This document shows positions 60,129 to 64,000 of a stretch of DNA of 64,000 nt, in pieces. A program made the translations under genes and the position numbers. How positions within the stretch are numbered: position 1 is the first letter of the stretch; every line of letters begins with the position of its first letter. Source of the stretch: Pararhizobium mangrovi (lineage in GTDB: Bacteria > Pseudomonadota > Alphaproteobacteria > Rhizobiales > Rhizobiaceae). Location: contig NZ_VHLH01000019.1 of assembly GCF_006516965.1 (NCBI RefSeq), positions 1 to 64,000 on the forward strand, read 5' to 3'. The notes beneath the pieces are model-generated. The model worked only from the letters and a program-made list of their open reading frames with translations. It was not told the DNA's origin and did not search any database.

Positions 60129-61430
60129 ATGAACAGCAAGTACTTCAAGACTGCAGGCCTGACGGCCGTCGCCGCACTGCTTTCCACGCTGCCTGCCTTC
60201 GCGCAGGACGCGCCCAAGCTCGACAATGGCGATACGGCCTGGATGCTCACTTCGACGGCGCTCGTGCTGATGATGACGATCCCGGGCCTTGCACTCTTCT
60301 ACGGTGGCATGGTGCGCAAGAAGAACGTGCTGGCGACCGCGATGCAGAGTTTCGCGATCTGCTGCCTGATGACAGTCGTATGGATGGTCATCGGCTATTC
60401 GCTCGCCTTCAAGGACGGCGGGGCGCTGAACGCATATATCGGCGGCTTCTCCGCCTTCTTCCTTTCGGGCATCGGCGTCGACACGCTGAGCGGCACCATT
60501 CCCGAAACGGTCTTCATGACCTTCCAGATGACCTTCGCCATCATCACGCCCGCCCTCATCGCCGGTGCCTTCGCCGACCGCATGAAGTTTTCCGCGCTGA
60601 TGTGGTTCATGGGGCTCTGGGGCATCATCGTCTACAGCCCGATCGCTCATTGGGTGTGGGGCGGCGGCTTCCTCGGCGACCTCGGCGTGATGGACTTCGC
60701 CGGCGGCACGGTCGTGCACATCAACGCCGGCGTGGCGGGCCTCGTCTGTGCGCTCGTGATGGGTCGGCGCGAAGGCTTCGGTTCGGAGAACATGGCACCG
60801 CACAACCTCGTGCTATCGGTCATCGGTGCATCGCTGCTGTGGGTCGGCTGGTTCGGCTTCAACGCCGGTTCCGAACTCGCGGCTGACGGCACGGCCGGCA
60901 TGGCGATGGCCGTTACGCAGATCGCGACGGCCGGTGCGGCCCTTGCCTGGATGTTCGCCGAATGGGCGGCCCACGGCAAGCCGAGCGTGCTCGGCGTCAT
61001 CTCCGGCGCGGTCGCTGGCCTCGTCGCCATCACCCCGGCATCCGGCTATGTCGGGCCGACCGGTGCGCTCATCATCGGCATCGTCGCCGGCCTCGTGTGC
61101 AACGCCTCGGCGACCTGTCTCAAGGGCCGGCTCGGCTACGACGATTCGCTCGATGCCTTCGGCGTCCACGGCGTCGGCGGTTTCGTCGGGGCGATCCTGA
61201 CCGGCGTCTTCGCGAGCAGCGCCTTCGGCGGCGTCGGCTACGGCGACGGGGTTACCATGGCCGGCCAGGTCTGGACCCAGTTCCTGGGCACGATCGCGAC
61301 GATCGTCTGGTCGGGCGTCGCGAGCTTCGTGATCCTCAAGGTCATCGACGCGACGATCGGCCTGCGCGTGACGCGGGAAATCGAGATGGAAGGCCTCGAC
61401 ATCAACCTGCACGGCGAAGTCGTTCACTGA
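60129..61430 (+). CDS. amtB: Ammonium transporter AmtB
   Basis: This 433-residue Amt-family channel has a signal peptide (residues 1-25) and 11 membrane segments. The family signature is DFAGGTVVHINAGVAGLVCA (about residues 190-209), which carries the first pore His; GVHGVGGF carries the second. The trimer imports ammonium and is closed by GlnK. GGAAAAGTGGAA lies upstream of the ATG at 60129. Confidence 0.96.
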   Translation: MNSKYFKTAGLTAVAALLSTLPAFAQDAPKLDNGDTAWMLTSTALVLMMTIPGLALFYGGMVRKKNVLATAMQSFAICCLMTVVWMVIGYSLAFKDGGALNAYIGGFSAFFLSGIGVDTLSGTIPETVFMTFQMTFAIITPALIAGAFADRMKFSALMWFMGLWGIIVYSPIAHWVWGGGFLGDLGVMDFAGGTVVHINAGVAGLVCALVMGRREGFGSENMAPHNLVLSVIGASLLWVGWFGFNAGSELAADGTAGMAMAVTQIATAGAALAWMFAEWAAHGKPSVLGVISGAVAGLVAITPASGYVGPTGALIIGIVAGLVCNASATCLKGRLGYDDSLDAFGVHGVGGFVGAILTGVFASSAFGGVGYGDGVTMAGQVWTQFLGTIATIVWSGVASFVILKVIDATIGLRVTREIEMEGLDINLHGEVVH

Positions 61431-61470
61431 CGCAGTGCCCCTGCCGGGCAACCCGGCAATCGAAAAGCAA

Positions 61471-61502
61471 GGGCCCGGTGCACACCGCACCGGGCCCTTT
61501 TT
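61471..61502 (+). terminator. Intrinsic terminator after amtB
   Basis: An 11-base stem GGGCCCGGTGC / GCACCGGGCCC with a short loop is followed by TTTTT. It ends the glnK-amtB operon 40 bases after the stop. Confidence 0.93.
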
Positions 61503-61637
61503 CGTCTTCGTGACGAACCGCCGAACGCATCGGCGATGGTTAATGCGCCTTTAACCGGTCTTGGCCAAACTGAAGGACGAGAGCGCGGCGCCTCCCTGTC
61601 CGCGCACCCGATTTTCAGTCCGGAGTTTCTTGGGATC

Positions 61638-64000
61638 ATGCAGACAGGCAATTTCGCCATGTTCGCCGGCCGGTCGGCTCGTCCGGCCCTGCCGGCGCTC
61701 ATTCGACGTCCGCTCAACAGCGTCATCGGCCTCGCCATCCTGGCAGCGCTCGCGCTCGGCGTCCTGGCGCTTGCGACGTGGAACGTCGCGGATCCTTCCT
61801 TCTCCTATGCGAGCGGCCGGCCGCCGACCAACGCGCTCGGCTTCGCGGGCGCGGCCTTCGCCGATCTCGTCATGCAGTTCTTCGGCCTCGCCACGGTCAT
61901 CGCCATCCTTCCCGGCGTCGCCTGGAGCCTGAGCTTCCTGCGCGACCGGCCGATCGACCGCAAGCCGCGGCGTGCCATGATGGGCATCTTCGGCACCATC
62001 CTCGCAGCCGCCGTGCTGAGCTGCCTCTCGATACCGGCGACCTGGCCCTTGCCGAGCGGGCTCGGCGGCGTCTTCGGCGACGCCATCCTGGAAATCCCCC
62101 GCTTCGTTCTCGGCGACTATCCGCACGGCGTCGCCGCGATGCTGATCGGCGCGGTGCTCGCGGCACCCGCCGTCTGGTGCCTGCTCGTTGCGGCCGGCCT
62201 TGCCGATCGTACGCCGAAGGACGACCGCACGGCCCCCGACGCGGCGGACGCCTACGCCTACGACGAAGATGACGAAGAGGACGACGGCGCCGTCGCCTTC
62301 GGTCTCGTCACCCATTACTGGCTGACGGCGAAGGGCCACTGGCGGCGTGTCGCCACCCTTTTCGGCCACCGCCCCACGGGCCCGGTCGCCTACGAGGAAC
62401 CCTACGACCTCAACGAGACGCTGCCGCGCGAGGCGGCGATCCCCGAGGTCGAGGCGGAAGCCCCGGCGCCCGTCGTTTTGGCGCCGACCGCATCCCCGGC
62501 GCCGGCCGCATCGCGTCGCGAGCCGCACTTCGAGGCGCCCGCACCCGCTCCCACACCCGATCGGGCCGAACCGCGGCACGTCGCCGAGCCCGAATGGCAG
62601 GACGAACCGGCACCCGCCGAAGACGACATGATCTCCGACGAAGCCTTCGAAGCCGCACTCGCCGCCGACGACGATGCCGAGACGACGGTGGTGGACGAAA
62701 CCGATGGGTTCGACGACGATGCCTTCGAGGCTGCCGACGAAGCGCCCTTCGAGCTCGATCGCCGGCCCCACGACGATGTTCCGGAGGCGGACCTCGCGAA
62801 TGAACGTGCCGAAGAGGTCCGTCGCGCACCCGCGCCAGATCGCGCGCCGCCGGCGCAGCCGGTCCCGTCGCGTACCCGCGCGCTCGGCGATGGCACCGTC
62901 GAGGAACGCGTTCGCGTCGCCGAGCCGGCCGCACCGCCCCGCCCCGCCGAAAAGCCGGCCGAGCGCCGCGCACCGCCGGCTGCCTTCAAGCCGGCGTCCG
63001 CGGGTGGGTTCGACCTGCCCCCGGTCGACCTCCTCTCCGAGGCCAAGGCGATCAAGCAGGACCCGAACCTCACCGCCGAGGCGCTGGAGAAGAAGGCCCG
63101 CAAGCTCGAAGGCGTGCTCGCCGATTTCGGCGTGAAGGGCGAGATCATCCATGTGCGCCCCGGTCCCGTCGTCACGCTCTACGAGCTGGAACCCGCACCC
63201 GGCATCAAGTCCTCGCGTGTGATCGGGCTTTCCGACGACATCGCCCGCTCGATGAGCGCCGTCGCGGCACGCGTCGCCGTCGTGCCGGGCCGGAACGCGA
63301 TCGGCATCGAGCTGCCGAACAAGACCCGCGAGACGGTCTATCTGCGCGAGCTGATCGACAGCCAGGAGTTCGACGACACGAAGGCGAGGCTTGCCATGAC
63401 GCTCGGCAAGACGATCGGCGGCGAATCCGTCATCGCCGACCTTGCCAAGATGCCGCACCTCCTCGTCGCCGGCACCACCGGCTCGGGCAAGTCGGTCGCC
63501 GTCAACACCATGATCCTGTCGCTCATCTACCGGCTGCCGCCGGAAAAGTGCCGGCTGATCATGATTGACCCGAAGATGCTGGAGCTTTCCGTCTACGACG
63601 GCATTCCGCACCTGCTCTCGCCCGTCGTCACCGATCCGAAGAAGGCGGTCGTCGCCCTGAAGTGGACGGTGCGCGAGATGGAGGAGCGCTACAAGAAGAT
63701 GTCGAAGATCGGCGTGCGCAACGTCGACGGCTTCAACGCACGCGTGGAAAAAGCGCAGAAGAACGGCGAGGCGATCACCCGCACGGTCCAGACCGGCTTC
63801 GACCGCGAGACCGGCGAGGCGATCTACGAGACGGAAGAATTCGACCTTCAGGCGATGCCCTATATCGTCGTCATCATCGACGAGATGGCCGACCTGATGA
63901 TGGTCGCCGGCAAGGACATCGAAGGTGCCGTCCAGCGGCTCGCGCAGATGGCGCGTGCGGCCGGCATCCACGTCATCATGGCGACGCAGCGTCCCTCGGT
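61638..64000 (+). CDS. ftsK: DNA translocase FtsK (3' truncated by window edge)
   Basis: The first 787 or so residues of FtsK are visible. The N-terminal membrane domain has segments around residues 27-45, 70-95 and 110-130. A long Pro/Ala/Glu-rich linker covers about residues 190-460. The motor domain follows, with Walker A ([13 protein letters not shown]) and Walker B ([15 protein letters not shown]). FtsK pumps chromosome DNA at the septum and activates XerCD at dif. The C-terminal gamma domain is outside the window. The ATG at 61638 (MQTGNFAMF) is followed by another at 61659. Confidence 0.95.
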   Translation, partial: MQTGNFAMFAGRSARPALPALIRRPLNSVIGLAILAALALGVLALATWNVADPSFSYASGRPPTNALGFAGAAFADLVMQFFGLATVIAILPGVAWSLSFLRDRPIDRKPRRAMMGIFGTILAAAVLSCLSIPATWPLPSGLGGVFGDAILEIPRFVLGDYPHGVAAMLIGAVLAAPAVWCLLVAAGLADRTPKDDRTAPDAADAYAYDEDDEEDDGAVAFGLVTHYWLTAKGHWRRVATLFGHRPTGPVAYEEPYDLNETLPREAAIPEVEAEAPAPVVLAPTASPAPAASRREPHFEAPAPAPTPDRAEPRHVAEPEWQDEPAPAEDDMISDEAFEAALAADDDAETTVVDETDGFDDDAFEAADEAPFELDRRPHDDVPEADLANERAEEVRRAPAPDRAPPAQPVPSRTRALGDGTVEERVRVAEPAAPPRPAEKPAERRAPPAAFKPASAGGFDLPPVDLLSEAKAIKQDPNLTAEALEKKARKLEGVLADFGVKGEIIHVRPGPVVTLYELEPAPGIKSSRVIGLSDDIARSMSAVAARVAVVPGRNAIGIELPNKTRETVYLRELIDSQEFDDTKARLAMTLGKTIGGESVIADLAKMPHLLVAGTTGSGKSVAVNTMILSLIYRLPPEKCRLIMIDPKMLELSVYDGIPHLLSPVVTDPKKAVVALKWTVREMEERYKKMSKIGVRNVDGFNARVEKAQKNGEAITRTVQTGFDRETGEAIYETEEFDLQAMPYIVVIIDEMADLMMVAGKDIEGAVQRLAQMARAAGIHVIMATQRPS

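Noticed and set aside
61551-63971. Open frame of 806 codons on the minus strand, antisense to ftsK
   Set aside because: It is a mirror frame caused by the strong codon bias of high-GC ftsK. The translation has no family likeness, and the plus strand encodes clear FtsK.

Overview
The window is one end of a large integrative and conjugative element (ICE) in an alphaproteobacterium, plus about 9 kb of the chromosome it sits in. The chromosomal part (about 54.8-64 kb) runs thioredoxin/TPR protein - LON-domain protein - Trm112-like protein - UbiH-like monooxygenase - TesB - GlnK - AmtB - FtsK. This order and the high GC content suggest a member of the Hyphomicrobiales (Rhizobiales); the genus cannot be fixed from the sequence. 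The element ends at the 3' end of a tRNA-Gly(GCC) gene (54738-54812, minus strand). Its other end and its integrase lie to the left of the window.

The ICE core is of the Mesorhizobium ICEMlSym/R7A type. It has a Trb type IV secretion system (trbL-F-G-I and DUF2274, 1-3540, plus strand). On the minus strand are the coupling protein TraG with a CopG protein (13.1-15.5 kb), a DUF3363 relaxase preceded by a likely oriT (17.9-19.9 kb), a lytic transglycosylase, the TraF peptidase and DUF2840 (19.9-21.7 kb). Next come three iterons beside repA (21.8-22.8 kb) and a compact excision-control module (22.8-24.8 kb): RdfS-like excisionase, FseA split by a +1 frameshift (DUF6499/DUF2285), QseM-like DUF2285 antiactivator and divergent QseC-like repressor. 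Further minus-strand core genes are DUF736 (25 kb), DUF2493 and a DUF7146/Toprim protein (46.8-49.1 kb), and ParB-like and DUF932 proteins (51.0-54.5 kb). Several of these have long, structured 5' leaders.

Cargo is inserted at several points. (1) 3.5-13.05 kb lies between DUF2274 and CopG: an apparent aromatic-acid decarboxylation cluster (two amidohydrolase_2 proteins, a 4,5-dihydroxyphthalate decarboxylase-like protein, a peroxiredoxin-like protein, MarR), two NmrA/LysR pairs and a DJ-1/PfpI protein. (2) 15.7-17.9 kb lies between TraG and the relaxase: VOC proteins, MerR and a beta-hydroxyacid-type dehydrogenase. (3) 25.6-46.6 kb is the main cargo: a GNAT related to AAC(6'), lipoproteins, a short tyrosine recombinase, HxlR/DUF899, a D-2-hydroxyacid dehydrogenase, a TetR-controlled FAD monooxygenase, SDR/AraC, IS remnants (IS91, IS21), an intact IS427-type element, a class A beta-lactamase, and a FadR-TRAP transporter-RpiB operon. 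(4) 49.4-50.9 kb: a TetR/SDR pair.

Many cargo genes occur as a regulator beside a divergent target with one or two palindromes between them. The most interesting core features are the frameshifted fseA with its qseC/qseM switch, an oriT candidate with a P-type nick motif, and two pairs of homologous leaders whose base-pairing is kept while the sequence changes. No integrase at the tRNA end, no LuxR/LuxI pair and no parA were found in the window.
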